Source of the DNA: Schizosaccharomyces osmophilus
Lineage: Eukaryota > Ascomycota > Schizosaccharomycetes > Schizosaccharomycetales > Schizosaccharomycetaceae
Reading direction: 5' to 3'
DNA: 64,000 nt
NCBI RefSeq assembly: GCF_027921745.1
Contig: NC_079238.1
Span: 4,898,001-4,962,000, forward strand
In this document: in pieces, positions 10,961 through 22,158 of the stretch
How the letters are laid out: each line of letters opens with the position of its first letter
Position numbering within the stretch: the first letter of the stretch is position 1
Position numbers and translations under genes: made by a program
The notes under the pieces: generated by a model
The model's input: the letters and a program-made list of their open reading frames with translations, nothing else
What the model was told of the DNA's origin: nothing
Database searches by the model: none

Positions 10961-12770
10961 ATGTTTTCTAGGTTTTTTTGGCCAAGAATTTTCAATTCTT
11001 TTCGGAATTCTTCAAAAAAGGATATACCAAAACTTTTCAGAGCGCCTGATGCCAAAAAAAATGAAAACTTCAGAAAGCCAGTATTTGTAGGGGCAGGGAT
11101 CACATTGATGGCCTCTGTGTCCTTAGTGGATTTTGATCCAATAAAAAATGCAAGTGTCTCTTCGAAAAGAGCCTACAGAGTAGTATTAGCTGGTTTCCTT
11201 TGCTTTTCAGATTACAAAAAGATTCTTTCAAGTTCATACATAACGGAAGAGGAACGACAAACAGCGCTCAGCGAATGCCATCTGCGGTGCGCTGAACGAT
11301 CTCTAAAGGTATTTGAAGATAATGGTGGGATCTTTATTAAAATCGGACAACACTTGTCTGCAATGAACTACATTATCCCAAAGGTAAGTATGCTGAAACA
11401 TACAATGTTCCACCAACTATAACATTTTTCATGAAATTTATCATTCTAACCGCTTCTTATTAGGAATGGACTAGTACGATGGTCAAACTTCAAGATCGAT
11501 GTCCTTCCACATCCATTGAAGATGTCGATCGACTGTTCAAGGAAGATACAGGAAGTAGCCTAAACGAGCTCTTTGATGAGTTTATTCCGGAGCCTCTAGG
11601 CGTGGCTAGTTTGGCTCAAGTTCACAAAGGAAAACTCCGTAATTCAGATACCTGGGTCGCAGTCAAAATTCAGCATCCCTCAGTAACTCAAAATTCACCA
11701 GTTGACCTAATAATGACTCGTTGGGTGTTTAGGGCAATCAAGACTTTCTTTCCCGATTTTAAATTGACGTGGCTTGCCGATGAAATGGAAGTTTCGCTTC
11801 CTCAAGAGCTGGATTTTACCAGGGAAGCCATAAACGCTATCGAGACTAAAGAACATTTCGCTCAAATCTCTACATCCCTTTACGTACCCGCGATTATCTG
11901 GTCAAAACCTAGAATCTTGGTGATGGAATATGTTTCAGGAGGCCGCATAGATAATAGCGAATATTTCAAACGAAACCATATTTCGAAAGACCTTGTTTCT
12001 ACTGAATTATGCCACATCTTTAATGAAATGATATTCGGAAAAGGTGGCCATTTACATTGTGATCCTCATGGTGGAAACGTATTTATTCGAAACAAGCCCA
12101 AGGGGTCCAAGTCGCCGAGAAACTTTGAAATTGTATTACTTGACCATGGACTATATCGAAATATTCCAAATCAAGTACAAGTAGACTACGCTAATCTTTG
12201 GCTGAACATCATCGATTTCAATGAAGAAAAACTCAAAGTTTACGCCCAAAAAATAGCAAACGTATCTGAAAAAAGCTTTCCTTTATTCGCAGCTGCGATT
12301 ACAGGACGACCTTACAAAAGCTTAAAAAGTTTACCCATGAGCGGGAGAGACAGAGAAGAGGAACAAAAAAAGTTTATGAATACCGTCCAGAAAGGAGGTA
12401 TGCTTCAAAGCGTTATTAATTTATTAAGCAGTATGCCTCGATTAACGTAAGTATTATTAACTAAATAGTTATTCCTTTGCTTTGCTAACCTGTATACAGC
12501 CTTCTGTTAATGAAAACAAATGACTTGGTTCGCTCATTAGATGAAAGTCTACAGACTCACACTGGTTCTGAAAAAATTTACTTAATCATGGCTAGATACT
12601 GTTTAAGCGCAATCCATAGGAATCGCATGGAATCGTTATGGAATTCACAATCCCTGTGGCTTACTAAATTTTTTAAAAGTTCACTATACAAAATTGAATA
12701 TTCTTGGAGCATGTTAAGGTTTTACCTAGCTGAAGACTATTTTTATTACAAGCATAAATACTTCTATTGA
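10961..12770 (+). CDS. mitochondrial ABC1/ADCK (UbiB) family atypical kinase, Mcp2-like
   Basis: Member of the UbiB/ABC1/COQ8 atypical kinase family, closest in kind to the yeast inner-membrane protein Mcp2 and human ADCK1, linked to mitochondrial lipid homeostasis. Three exons, 10961..11383, 11464..12446 and 12500..12770, give 558 aa; introns of 80 and 53 nt start GTAAGT, carry CTAAC and end TAG/CAG. The N-terminus is basic with a hydrophobic segment near residues 41-57 (matrix signal plus anchor). The family KxGQ motif is KIGQ at 127-130. The Ala-rich nucleotide loop is GVASLAQVH, the lysine is Lys209 in VAVKIQHP, the catalytic loop is HCDPHGGN and the metal motif is LLDHG. All key elements are present, so it looks intact. 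Plus-strand neighbour mrs6 begins 199 bp downstream. Confidence 0.9.
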
Positions 12771-12969
12771 ATGCCTTGTCCATTCAAAGCATACATTGTG
12801 GAATACATATACCCACCTACCTCGGGGTAATACTTTCGTTTATCTTGCTTGAACAATTCACCTCTCCATTTTTTATAGTAATATCATCAATTAATGTCTC
12901 ATTTTCGAGTTTCTGAAATGTTTTAATTTACCAGACAAACTTGTCTTTTACCCCTTCCATATCTACTAG

Positions 12970-14402
12970 ATGCAAGATTCAAATTCATTTGACGTTATAC
13001 TTTTAGGAACAAATTTAGTCAATTCGATTTTATCTTCGTAAGTAAATATAGTCATTTTCGTTTTAATTAACCATACTGTTCATAAAGAGCTTGTGCATGG
13101 ACAAACCTCAAAGTCCTTCATATAGATGAGAATCCGTTCTACGGCGAAGTTGATGGTTCTTTTGGTTTAAGAGATGTTTTGAATGTATCAGAAACGGGTG
13201 ATCGGGAGGTGGAAAACCTATGTGTAAAGCGTACCGGAGAGGACGCTCCTGCTTTACAAGATATCAAGGTAGAAATTCTAGAGAAGGATATGCTACCGAG
13301 TCTGAAAGGTATTACAATTGAGCTAATACCGAAGGAAATGTATGCTGGTGGCAGTTTAGTAGAATTGCTCTCGAAAACTAAGATATATAAATATTTACTA
13401 CTGAAGCCTCAAAGAAGCTTTCGATTTTATGCCTCAAACAAAGAATGGACGAAAGTACCCGAGTCAAGGGCTGATATTTTTAATGATAAAACACTATCGC
13501 TTACGCACAAACGATTGATTATGCGCTTCATGAAATATGTTTCCTCCATTGACGACGAACAGAATCAAGAACAGTTAAAACAATGGCTCTCGAGACCCTT
13601 TCATGATTTTCTGAAGGAAAACTTTGAGCTTCCTCAAAGTATACAAGAGGGTATCGTTTACGGGTTATGTCAGGCTTTGGATTCAAAAATTTCCACCCAA
13701 CGTGCTCTGGAAAAAATAAAGAAATATTTTCAATCTTTTGCAACTTACGGGGATTACTCTTACTTGATTGCCATGTATGGAACCGGATCTGAATTATGTC
13801 AAGGATTCTGCCGTTCATCGGCTGTGATGGGCGGTACATTTATGCTCGCACAAAAAGTCAACAAAGTGGAAGCTACTTCCGTCGAACTAGGAGAAGGGAA
13901 AAAATTATGGGCAAAACACATTGTTCCGTCGCAAGCTATTAAAATGACAAATATTTCAGAAACGAGTGTTCGTCAGCGATGTCTACTAGTGCGCGGGAAG
14001 TGTCCTGGATTATTTCACCAAAACCTATTCTTACTTTCTGAAGCAAGTCAGCTTCACTTTGTACCTTATTCCTTAGGAGATAAATGGCCCAATAGCGTTC
14101 AAGCCAGGGTTCTAGGAGTTGGAGCAGGTAGTTGTCCCGAGGGTTATACTCTATGGTATTTGCAAACATTAGAATGCGAATACTCTTGTGAGTTACTAGC
14201 TTCGGCAACTAACAAGCTCATTGAGCTTTCACATTCGGAGGACACGAAACCCTTAATGTATGCTGATATGTTGATTGATCAAAGGGACCTGGCGGATTAT
14301 GATATTGCTGTTGAAACAGCCAAGCAATTGTATGGAAAGATTACTGGCTCTACCGACTCCTTTTTCCAAAGAGATACTGTTCTTGATGACGATGATGAAT
14401 GA
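12970..14402 (+). CDS. mrs6: Rab geranylgeranyltransferase escort protein (REP/GDI family)
   Basis: REP presents newly made Rab/Ypt GTPases to geranylgeranyltransferase II. Two exons, 12970..13037 and 13088..14402, give 460 aa. The 50-nt intron 13038..13087 starts GTAAGT and ends AAAG; splicing in phase 2 yields ILSSACAWTNLKVLHIDENPFYG, matching the GDI/REP dinucleotide-fold start. The first motif reads LLGTNLVNSIL, where many family members have LGTGL. Later conserved stretches include YGTGSELCQGFCRSSAVMGG and the acidic C-terminus. Neither exon 1 nor the first part of exon 2 has an alternative in-frame start that keeps the Rossmann strand. The order ABC1 kinase-mrs6-permease matches S. pombe SPBC15C4.02-.04c. 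Confidence 0.88.
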
Positions 14403-14617
14403 TAATAACAAGTAGTAAACGACGAAGTTTATTGTATATAAGCAAAATAATATCCTGATCGGCAATTAAAATTTATAAAAAACTGTGTAATTATAGTAAA
14501 GCTTTCGTTAGATATGCTAAATATTTACATGAGAAGAGTGTCTACTTAAAATAAGCTCAAACGGATTCGTAAACAAAAAAGGACAGTGAGTCCATAAAAA
14601 GAAGCTTGTGAGATTCC

Positions 14618-16222
14618 TTACTTCATTTTGAAAGGATCATCTGAGCCGAGATCAACATTGACTCTTGGTCCAATATAATTCTTTCTAGCACCGGACCACC
14701 AGTATACAAGACTAAATAGTAAAACGGCAGCGAGAACAACTATAGCATAGTTCATATTTTCAGCAGTAACCGGACGAACATTAGGCATAACGAAGATAAC
14801 GGACACAAATGAAGTCCATGCTACCGCAAAAACATTAACGGGTATTGAAAACCATCCCAAATTCCAAGGACCTTGTTTATAATTCATCCTTCTACCGAAG
14901 ACCAGTCTGCAAGCAATGGGAATTACATAACTCCAATCCAATGCAATAGACGTTACGCTGAAGATAGCCTCGATGGCCTCGACACTACCAAGACCAATCA
15001 AGTTTAATCCAATACAGCAGAGAACGTTCAGCCATACTGCAATTACGGGGGTAGTCGTAGTTTTGTTAATCCTGTACCAATAGCGAGAAAAAGGAAGAGC
15101 TTGATCTCTTGAAAGTGCAAAGATAGTGCGAGCATTTGCCTGCATAGAAGTTACACCCGTGAAATTGAGAATAATGAAAGCAAAAATAAGAAAAGCTAAA
15201 CTTCCCTGTTTACCGAGGACGTTGTAAAATATTTGCGCAACGGGTTGACCAAGAGAAGATTGACTAAGACTAGTAAGCTTTGTTCCCATAACAAAAACGA
15301 GAACAATATTAAATATCCATCCCAAAAAATAAGTCAGACTTAAGGCAAGGGCAATGGCCTGAGGTGCACGAACAGCAGCATTTTCGATTTCCTCAGCAAT
15401 ATGAGCAGTAGCATCATAATCAGTCATACTCCAAGCTACACTTAGGAATCCAAATAAGAAAGAAAACCCCGTTGGTTTCCAGCCACTGAGAGGTTCCACG
15501 CTAGTGAATACATACGTTCCAGTGTTAAAATTCTTGCACATTGCCAGCAAGCAGATCATACAGGCGAAAAGGACTAATAAATGAAAAACAGCATAGAAGC
15601 GAGTAATACGGTCAAGCCAACGGGTAGACAAAGAGTTGATGAATCCATGGAAAATAACAATGGCTGCCATCACACCGACAACATGACGATTTGTGGGTTG
15701 ATAAGTCATATCTTTAGAAACAGATATGGCAGAAAGAAGTAACTGTGCACAAGACCAATCGGTACTACTGACGCCAGCAATCTGACCGAGCAAGTTCAAC
15801 CAGCCTACTAGCCAAGACACAACCGGCATTTGATTTGGCGGTACTAAATTCTTACATGTGAAGTAAAGTCCACCTGAGGTAGGATAAGCCGAAACGAGTT
15901 CTGCAACAGAAAGAGCAATGCACATGCAACCGACACCACCGATGAACCAGCTCCAAACAATAGCGGCGGCACCGCCGGCAACCAAAGGATAAGTAAAGGT
16001 AGTGATAATAGTAGCATATAGTCCAGAAATGGAGAAGGCAAATGAAAAGGTAGCCCAGGTTGAAAAATCCCGTTTGAAAACTGGTTTGTATCCCAGTTCA
16101 ACTAACTTATCGTCTTCGTTTAGAGACGAATCTACCAAGTCATCCGAAATTGGCTTCAAAGGCTTCAAGTTTGAAGAATCCTTTTCTTTGACGCCGTCAA
16201 TATAGAAAGACTCTTTGTCCAT
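14618..16222 (-). CDS. APC-superfamily amino acid/choline (GABA-permease-like) transporter
   Basis: A 534-aa polytopic permease of the amino acid/choline transporter branch (Uga4, Hnm1 and related fungal proteins), probably importing an amine or amino acid across the plasma or vacuolar membrane. About 12 hydrophobic segments are visible, starting FSTWATFSFAFSISGLYATI. The family signature TSGGLYFTCKNLVPP is in the first third, and WSMTDYDATAHIAEEIENA is the characteristic loop before TM6. I start at the ATG at 16222 (MDKESFYIDGV), because the reading frame farther upstream opens at a non-ATG codon. Tails are short and hydrophilic with Lys residues (possible ubiquitin sites). Substrate cannot be told from sequence. 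It is convergent with mrs6 (215-bp gap). Confidence 0.88.
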   Translation of the reverse strand: MDKESFYIDGVKEKDSSNLKPLKPISDDLVDSSLNEDDKLVELGYKPVFKRDFSTWATFSFAFSISGLYATIITTFTYPLVAGGAAAIVWSWFIGGVGCMCIALSVAELVSAYPTSGGLYFTCKNLVPPNQMPVVSWLVGWLNLLGQIAGVSSTDWSCAQLLLSAISVSKDMTYQPTNRHVVGVMAAIVIFHGFINSLSTRWLDRITRFYAVFHLLVLFACMICLLAMCKNFNTGTYVFTSVEPLSGWKPTGFSFLFGFLSVAWSMTDYDATAHIAEEIENAAVRAPQAIALALSLTYFLGWIFNIVLVFVMGTKLTSLSQSSLGQPVAQIFYNVLGKQGSLAFLIFAFIILNFTGVTSMQANARTIFALSRDQALPFSRYWYRINKTTTTPVIAVWLNVLCCIGLNLIGLGSVEAIEAIFSVTSIALDWSYVIPIACRLVFGRRMNYKQGPWNLGWFSIPVNVFAVAWTSFVSVIFVMPNVRPVTAENMNYAIVVLAAVLLFSLVYWWSGARKNYIGPRVNVDLGSDDPFKMK

Positions 16223-17330
16223 AATAATAGGTTTTCTTGCGTCCTGAATATTTTTCTTTTCAATTCTATGTCCCAAATTAAACAAAAACCAAAATATATG
16301 CAAAAATAATTATTCAAAAGAAACAATTGACCTGACTGAGTATTTTTTGACGATGAAGGATTAGATTTATAATGAAACCTCGAAAATCTAATGAACCTCT
16401 ATAAGCAAAGACTTCAGAAACATAAAGATACCTTTTTAACAGTCTATTATAGCGACAACGGCTACAAAAAAACAGAATCGAGCAAAGCAAAGATGTTATT
16501 GAAACTAGGATTTATACCAGCTGAGCGTTCTGTGTGAATCTTAGATACGTGGGTTACTTGGGTTACCTTTTTGAATTGGAATTACAAATAAGACCAAGTT
16601 CCAGGTTCCCATTTAAATAATTAATTAATAAATAAAAATATATTGGAAGCAATGAATGCTGTCTTTCTCCATACGTTTTATCAAATATCTTGTTTTAGTA
16701 TGATTTTTTAAATCCATAAAACGATGTGTTTCTCTTTATTATGATGTGTAGTTAATTACCTTCTTCAGAAAACCGTCTTTATTGAACGAATCTTTATTTT
16801 TCTTTCTTTTAAACAAAAAATAAGTCTTATTATTGTGCAAGACGCAAGCTCGGGCGGTGATTGACGCAAGCCTAAAAATTTTGAAAACGGGAACTGTCAT
16901 TTTATACTTATTCATCACCAAGTTTACACTCCTTTGGTTAAAAAATTACAAAGGTGAAACGTAAAATAGTGTCAGTTATTGTGAAATTCTACACCGGATA
17001 TTGAAGTTAAAGACTTGACTCGTGGTTTCAAAATCCTACTACTGCAATTTCCAGCATCCACTTCAGATTAACAAGAAAGGATACAAAGCCATACTAGTTT
17101 ACGTCTTTGGATAACCTTACTTTAGGCAAACTCATTTTTTGAAGTTATTACACTTCAGCTTCCTGGGTGTCAACCTTTTTTCTAAGTGATAAGGTAATCT
17201 GGGCTACCTTGGCAAAGACAAATAGTTAAAGACCTTTAACTACACTTTTTGGAAACCAAGCGAAGTTCTAAATTCGTTTTGGTAATCGAATTCATTTCGT
17301 GAACAACTTTTGTAAGTTTACTTGCTCATT
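16223..17330. other. intergenic region between divergent permease and ucp12 genes
   Basis: Holds both promoters. A tandem GGGTTAC pair lies at 16551..16566, about 330 bp upstream of the permease ATG. A 58-codon minus-strand ORF from an ATG at 16915 to 16739 (MNKYKMTVPVFKIFR...) is Lys/Arg-rich and unrecognised; coding status is unknown. Confidence 0.5.
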
Positions 17331-20300
17331 ATGGCAAAGAAAAAGTCCAAAGCGTCCAGTTCAGCTCGTGGGTATGCAACGACTTCAATACCTTCTCGTG
17401 CTACGCCAGTCCCCAAAAAAGCCGAAAACAATGATGTCAAGAAATCATCCAAAGTGGATGCTGCCAAAGAAACACCAGCTACAATTGGTACGAACGACCC
17501 TGTCAACAGCGCTCTCCATGAAACAAATTCTTTTGATGACCTTCTTACAGAGGAATCTTCACCTTCAATTGATACGGAGTCAGAAAAGCTGAAATCTGCA
17601 GCCTTGTCAACTTCCAAGTCTTTCTTGCACGCGTGGCAGACTGAACTTCGTCTTCGAAAGAGTACAAACATAATGAGTTTTTCGGATGATGAAAATAAGC
17701 TTATATATGATTCATTCCGTGATAGCTGGATTGACTCTCTCAAAAAGTCTGCTAATCAGTCAAATTCAATGGCTTATGCCTCCAAAAAACGCTTGCTATG
17801 GTCTACGTTTTTGTCTTTACTAGATATGGGGTTCAGTGAAGATCTGGTTTTTAAGGCTTTTTCCTCTCTTCCCGTTGTTTCAATAGAAGATTATATTGCT
17901 TGGATTATTACTGAACCTACATCTTTAGAAAATCCTCATTCTTTTAACTACGAAATACAACCTACCAATTACTTGGTATTTTGTAGACATTTGGATGAGC
18001 CCTTACCTGCGGCTCCTGTTCCCACTTCTAATAACAAACGGCTAGCTCCGTTAATGACGAAAAAAGAACCTATAGAGCCTCCTTCAGTAATTCCAAAGTC
18101 AGAGGCCAGTGCACAGGACGAAGAGAATTCTAAAGATGGCGATGCATATTCCATGGCCAGCTTACTTCAGCAATTACCCGAAGAAGAGGACATGCCTGGA
18201 AATGATCCCTATGATCTTACTAATCAATATGTGAAAGCCAAGATGAAGATACTTCGACTTCAAATTATGGGACAAAAGGACTCGGATGCGACGGATATGG
18301 TACGAGCTGAATTGGAGGGCATAACAAGTCAATATTTATTCTCGTCAAAAGATGCTGATTCAGTCCTTAAGAGAAAGCGTGGGGAGTTTATGTCAAAGCT
18401 GAAGGCTCTACAAGCAAAAGCTTCTAATGAAAGAGCTGTTAAAGCACTTCAAAATCAAAAGCCTGCTGATCAACAAGACACTACTGAAGATACCAAATCT
18501 GATTCTGACGGTCAACAACCGGGTTCCGACCAGGCTCAAAATGATTCTGATCATGAAGATCAACAAAGTAGAGTAGGAGAAGATACTGACCTTATGGGTG
18601 GCTTATTCAATGAGCCTGAGGAGAGTAGTGTAGTTGTTGATACTGATCAGAGCAACTATACTTACTTGCCTTTGTCCATGGATCGATCTGGTACTCGACC
18701 TTCTACAATTTTGCAATATGAACTGCACAAATTAGGCAATAACCTTCATGCTGAGTATAAGACATACCCTATAGGTCAGCTTGGTTGGCAATCAACATGC
18801 TTCGTAAAATGCCCTACCGGACAAAAGACCTTTATAGATACTGAAACCGTTTTGCCAAGTCCTGTTTTGGCTTCAGATTATACAGCCACGCATGTGCTGT
18901 TTAAACTTGTTTCTCCTTACACAAAACTTACTGTTACGATGTTCCCTAAGAGCTTTAAAGATTTGTTTGAGAAACTCTTGAGTGAGCAATCAAGTGGCTT
19001 AAAGCAAGAAGATATGAGAATATCCGAAAAGTTGGATGATATTTTAGAATCTAAAGGATCTGAAAGTACTGGTGTTCAGAATAAAGCAAGCTCTAAATCG
19101 GTTGACACTGCGCAAACCAAAAAGGCTGTACACAGACCACCAGAAAAAATCGTTGAAGAGTGGCACCGTCAATTGTGTAGCAGCAATGCAGAGAAATTCC
19201 GCGATATTCGCAGTCAGCTACCTGCTTCTCGTTATAAATCTGAAATTTTGGAAGCTGTTAATAACAATCAATTGCTTATCATTTCTGGTGATACAGGCTG
19301 CGGTAAGAGTACCCAAATTCCTGCATTTTTGTTGGAAGATGCTTTGTCACAAGGTGAATCCGCCAAAATATATGTTACTGAGCCAAGACGTATTAGTGCT
19401 GTTTCACTTGCACAACGTGTTTCTCAAGAGCTGGGAGCGCATCCACCTTCTAACCGGTCTCATGAAATGGTGGGTTATTCCGTTCGGCTTGACTCAAAAA
19501 GTACTATGCACACCCCGTTGGTTTATGTGACAACAGGTGTCTTTCTTCGTTTACTCGAAGTTGGTGATGAGATTGAGTCTGTGACTCATTTAATTATTGA
19601 TGAAGTACACGAACGCAGTATTGACTCTGATCTTCTTTTGATTCATGTCTTGCGTTTGCTAAACGATTATCCAAAACTGAAGGTTATTGTTATGAGTGCT
19701 ACCTTGAATGCTGAAAAATTCCAGGATTACTTTGGTGGCAGCAGTTTGATTAGTATCCCAGGTAAAACATATCCTGTACAAAGATGCTTTTTGGAAGATA
19801 TTATGCAACAGTTCCAAGGTGATATATCTTTTGGTGAAAATAATACAGACGTAGCTGATGAAAATGATGAATATGAAGAAGACGAAGAAGGAGAGGACAA
19901 AGATCCTGCGAAATCTGATGCTGTCGTTCAAAACCCGATTCCCAAATCGTATAACGAAAAGGTCATCAACTATAATTTGATATTATTTTTATTGAAGTAC
20001 GTTTTCACTGAGGGCGATCCCAAATACAGTCAATGTGTGTTAGTATTTTTCCCGGGTATCTCAGAAATCTTGCGGATGAAATCGCTTATTGACGACGTAC
20101 CCATGTTCCAAAAACATAGAGATTTTCGCGTCTATATATTACACTCTTCGTTATCCTCTGCGCAACAACAGTCCGTCTTTGAAATTCCACCTCGTGGATG
20201 CCGTAAGATCGTATTGTCTACAAATATTGCTGAGACGGGTGTTACTATTCCTGATGTTACATGTGTTATAGACACGGGTGTTCATAGAGAAATGCGTTAC

Positions 20301-21608
20301 AACAGCAAGAGGCATCTGTCTCGTTTAACTGATACCTTTGTTTCGCGTGCAAATGCTAAGCAACGTAGTGGACGTGCTGGTCGTGTCCAGGAAGGTATCT
20401 GTTATCATTTATTTTCAAAGTATAAACACGATACACAATTTTTATCATATCAAACACCCGAGATGCTACGACTCAATTTGCAAGAGGTGGTTTTGAGAGT
20501 GAAGGTTTGCCAGATGGGAGAAGTTCAAAATGTCTTAGGAAATGCATTGGATGCTCCATCTTCTACTAATGTTGGTCGGGCTTTAGAGAAACTTCAACAA
20601 CTTGGGGCCATTGGAGAATTTGAAAAGCTCACCAAATTGGGCAAATATCTCGCTCAATTGCCGCTTGATGCTACCCTTGGTAAATTGCTTGTCTTGGGAT
20701 GTTACTACAAATCTGTCGATGCAATTGTGTCAATCGTCGCTATGATTACTATTGGCTCCCCTTTCCGCAAGCCTGTTGGGCTTGAGTTTGCTGCTAACAA
20801 GGCTCGTTTATCATTTGCCAAAGAAAACACTAGAAGTGATTTACTTGTAATGTATTATGCGTACTGTGCTTGGAGAGATGTTTGTCTTAATAAACTTGGT
20901 CCTACTGAAAGTGAGTTTACTAGAGAAAAATATTTGAACGTTGAAGCTTTAAGCATGGCTGAGTCATTAAAGATACAATTATTGAACGAATTGAAAGACA
21001 TGAGGTTGATTTCCGCAACATCTATTGATACGTGTAAAGCTGTTAAACGATCGATTTGTCGTCGTTTTGCGATTGTTCCTGAAAGCTCAAACTTGTTCTC
21101 GGATAACGCTGAAATGGTTTCTTCTATTATTGGTGCTTCCTTATATCCGAACATACTCAAGTATGATTTTGAAAAGAGATACTGGACTTCATTACACACG
21201 AATAAGCGTATCCGGATCTTGGATGTTTCGGTAAACAATAAATCCGAGCTGTACCAGATGCCTTCCAAGATTGTTGCGTATACAAATATGATGTCTTCAA
21301 CGAGAGCAAGTGAGTATGTAGCTGAAACTACAATGGTCACGATTCGCATGCTACTTTCTATGTGCGGCTTACGTATAGATTTGCGAGAATCCATAGGTCA
21401 AGCGAAGCTTGACCGCTTCACTGTTTACCTGGATAATGTTTATACCTCTTCAGCTCTTCATATGCTACGAAGCTTTATAGAATCGTCTTTTGCTACGTTT
21501 CTTTCTCACCCTGAAGTGTACCTTTCAGATGAACAATTGGCTGTGATTGCCAGTCTTGTTTCGCGTCTAAGCTTTAATCGGGTACAAAAACAAAAGTTCA
21601 CGGCATGA
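17331..21608 (+). CDS. ucp12: DEAH-box ATP-dependent helicase, Ucp12 (DHX29/DHX57-like)
   Basis: Intronless 1425-aa helicase of the large DEAH/RHA group (DHX29, DHX57, yeast YLR419W), probably acting on RNA or RNPs. Start is the ATG at 17331 (MAKKKSKASSS); the N-terminus is basic and low-complexity. A UBA-like segment lies near residues 154-195 (LLDMGFSEDLVFKAFSSL), followed by an acidic linker and an RWD-like region near 500-550. Helicase motif I GDTGCGKST starts at 653, motif II is DEVH at 757-760 (DEAH variant), SATLN is motif III and QRSGRAGR starts at 1011. An acidic insert (YEEDEEGEDKD) sits between the RecA lobes. HA2/OB-fold sequence follows to the end. All ATPase motifs are intact. 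Position matches SPBC15C4.05. Confidence 0.92.
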   Translation: MAKKKSKASSSARGYATTSIPSRATPVPKKAENNDVKKSSKVDAAKETPATIGTNDPVNSALHETNSFDDLLTEESSPSIDTESEKLKSAALSTSKSFLHAWQTELRLRKSTNIMSFSDDENKLIYDSFRDSWIDSLKKSANQSNSMAYASKKRLLWSTFLSLLDMGFSEDLVFKAFSSLPVVSIEDYIAWIITEPTSLENPHSFNYEIQPTNYLVFCRHLDEPLPAAPVPTSNNKRLAPLMTKKEPIEPPSVIPKSEASAQDEENSKDGDAYSMASLLQQLPEEEDMPGNDPYDLTNQYVKAKMKILRLQIMGQKDSDATDMVRAELEGITSQYLFSSKDADSVLKRKRGEFMSKLKALQAKASNERAVKALQNQKPADQQDTTEDTKSDSDGQQPGSDQAQNDSDHEDQQSRVGEDTDLMGGLFNEPEESSVVVDTDQSNYTYLPLSMDRSGTRPSTILQYELHKLGNNLHAEYKTYPIGQLGWQSTCFVKCPTGQKTFIDTETVLPSPVLASDYTATHVLFKLVSPYTKLTVTMFPKSFKDLFEKLLSEQSSGLKQEDMRISEKLDDILESKGSESTGVQNKASSKSVDTAQTKKAVHRPPEKIVEEWHRQLCSSNAEKFRDIRSQLPASRYKSEILEAVNNNQLLIISGDTGCGKSTQIPAFLLEDALSQGESAKIYVTEPRRISAVSLAQRVSQELGAHPPSNRSHEMVGYSVRLDSKSTMHTPLVYVTTGVFLRLLEVGDEIESVTHLIIDEVHERSIDSDLLLIHVLRLLNDYPKLKVIVMSATLNAEKFQDYFGGSSLISIPGKTYPVQRCFLEDIMQQFQGDISFGENNTDVADENDEYEEDEEGEDKDPAKSDAVVQNPIPKSYNEKVINYNLILFLLKYVFTEGDPKYSQCVLVFFPGISEILRMKSLIDDVPMFQKHRDFRVYILHSSLSSAQQQSVFEIPPRGCRKIVLSTNIAETGVTIPDVTCVIDTGVHREMRYNSKRHLSRLTDTFVSRANAKQRSGRAGRVQEGICYHLFSKYKHDTQFLSYQTPEMLRLNLQEVVLRVKVCQMGEVQNVLGNALDAPSSTNVGRALEKLQQLGAIGEFEKLTKLGKYLAQLPLDATLGKLLVLGCYYKSVDAIVSIVAMITIGSPFRKPVGLEFAANKARLSFAKENTRSDLLVMYYAYCAWRDVCLNKLGPTESEFTREKYLNVEALSMAESLKIQLLNELKDMRLISATSIDTCKAVKRSICRRFAIVPESSNLFSDNAEMVSSIIGASLYPNILKYDFEKRYWTSLHTNKRIRILDVSVNNKSELYQMPSKIVAYTNMMSSTRASEYVAETTMVTIRMLLSMCGLRIDLRESIGQAKLDRFTVYLDNVYTSSALHMLRSFIESSFATFLSHPEVYLSDEQLAVIASLVSRLSFNRVQKQKFTA

Positions 21609-22158
21609 TAGAGACTTTTATATAGTGACCTGCTACTTATACAGAGTACAGTTCTAAAGTTTCACTTATTAGAAGAAATAAAGGTTTACGGTTTTACATG
21701 GTCTTTTAATCGTTAAAGTATATATTAGATTATTTATAGCAAACATTAACTGTTTATCACTTTTAGTTGCGAATCACAGCTCCTTTGTTTTATTATTAGT
21801 AGACACCTGCATAAAACCCTTTCAATAAATTAAAAATATTAAAACATTGTACAACAATTAAAGGCTAAATTGAAAAAAATGAAAGACAATACTCCGCGGT
21901 GAATAGACCATACGTTGATACATTAAGCCGAACAAGAATTTGTTGATTAAATCGCAATGCAAAGTCAAAGTATTAAAGAGGTCCTAAAGCAGAAAGCAAG
22001 GCAATTGTACTTTCAGAATGAGCAATATAGATTTTAAAAGCCAGCTTATTTCTCGTAATTTAAATTGATGCTTCAATAAAAAATAGCAATCGGAGTAGAT
22101 GTAGTTAAATTGGGAACATCGGAAAATGAATAATATTTACGGTAGTACAAATAGAGAT
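21609..22158. other. convergent 3' regions of ucp12 and the RING ligase
   Basis: A+T-rich tail-to-tail spacer that should hold both polyadenylation regions. No gene or repeat is seen. Confidence 0.55.

Noticed and set aside
20855-21394. 179-codon ORF antisense to ucp12
   Set aside because: Lies wholly within the conserved helicase coding sequence; no recognisable domain.
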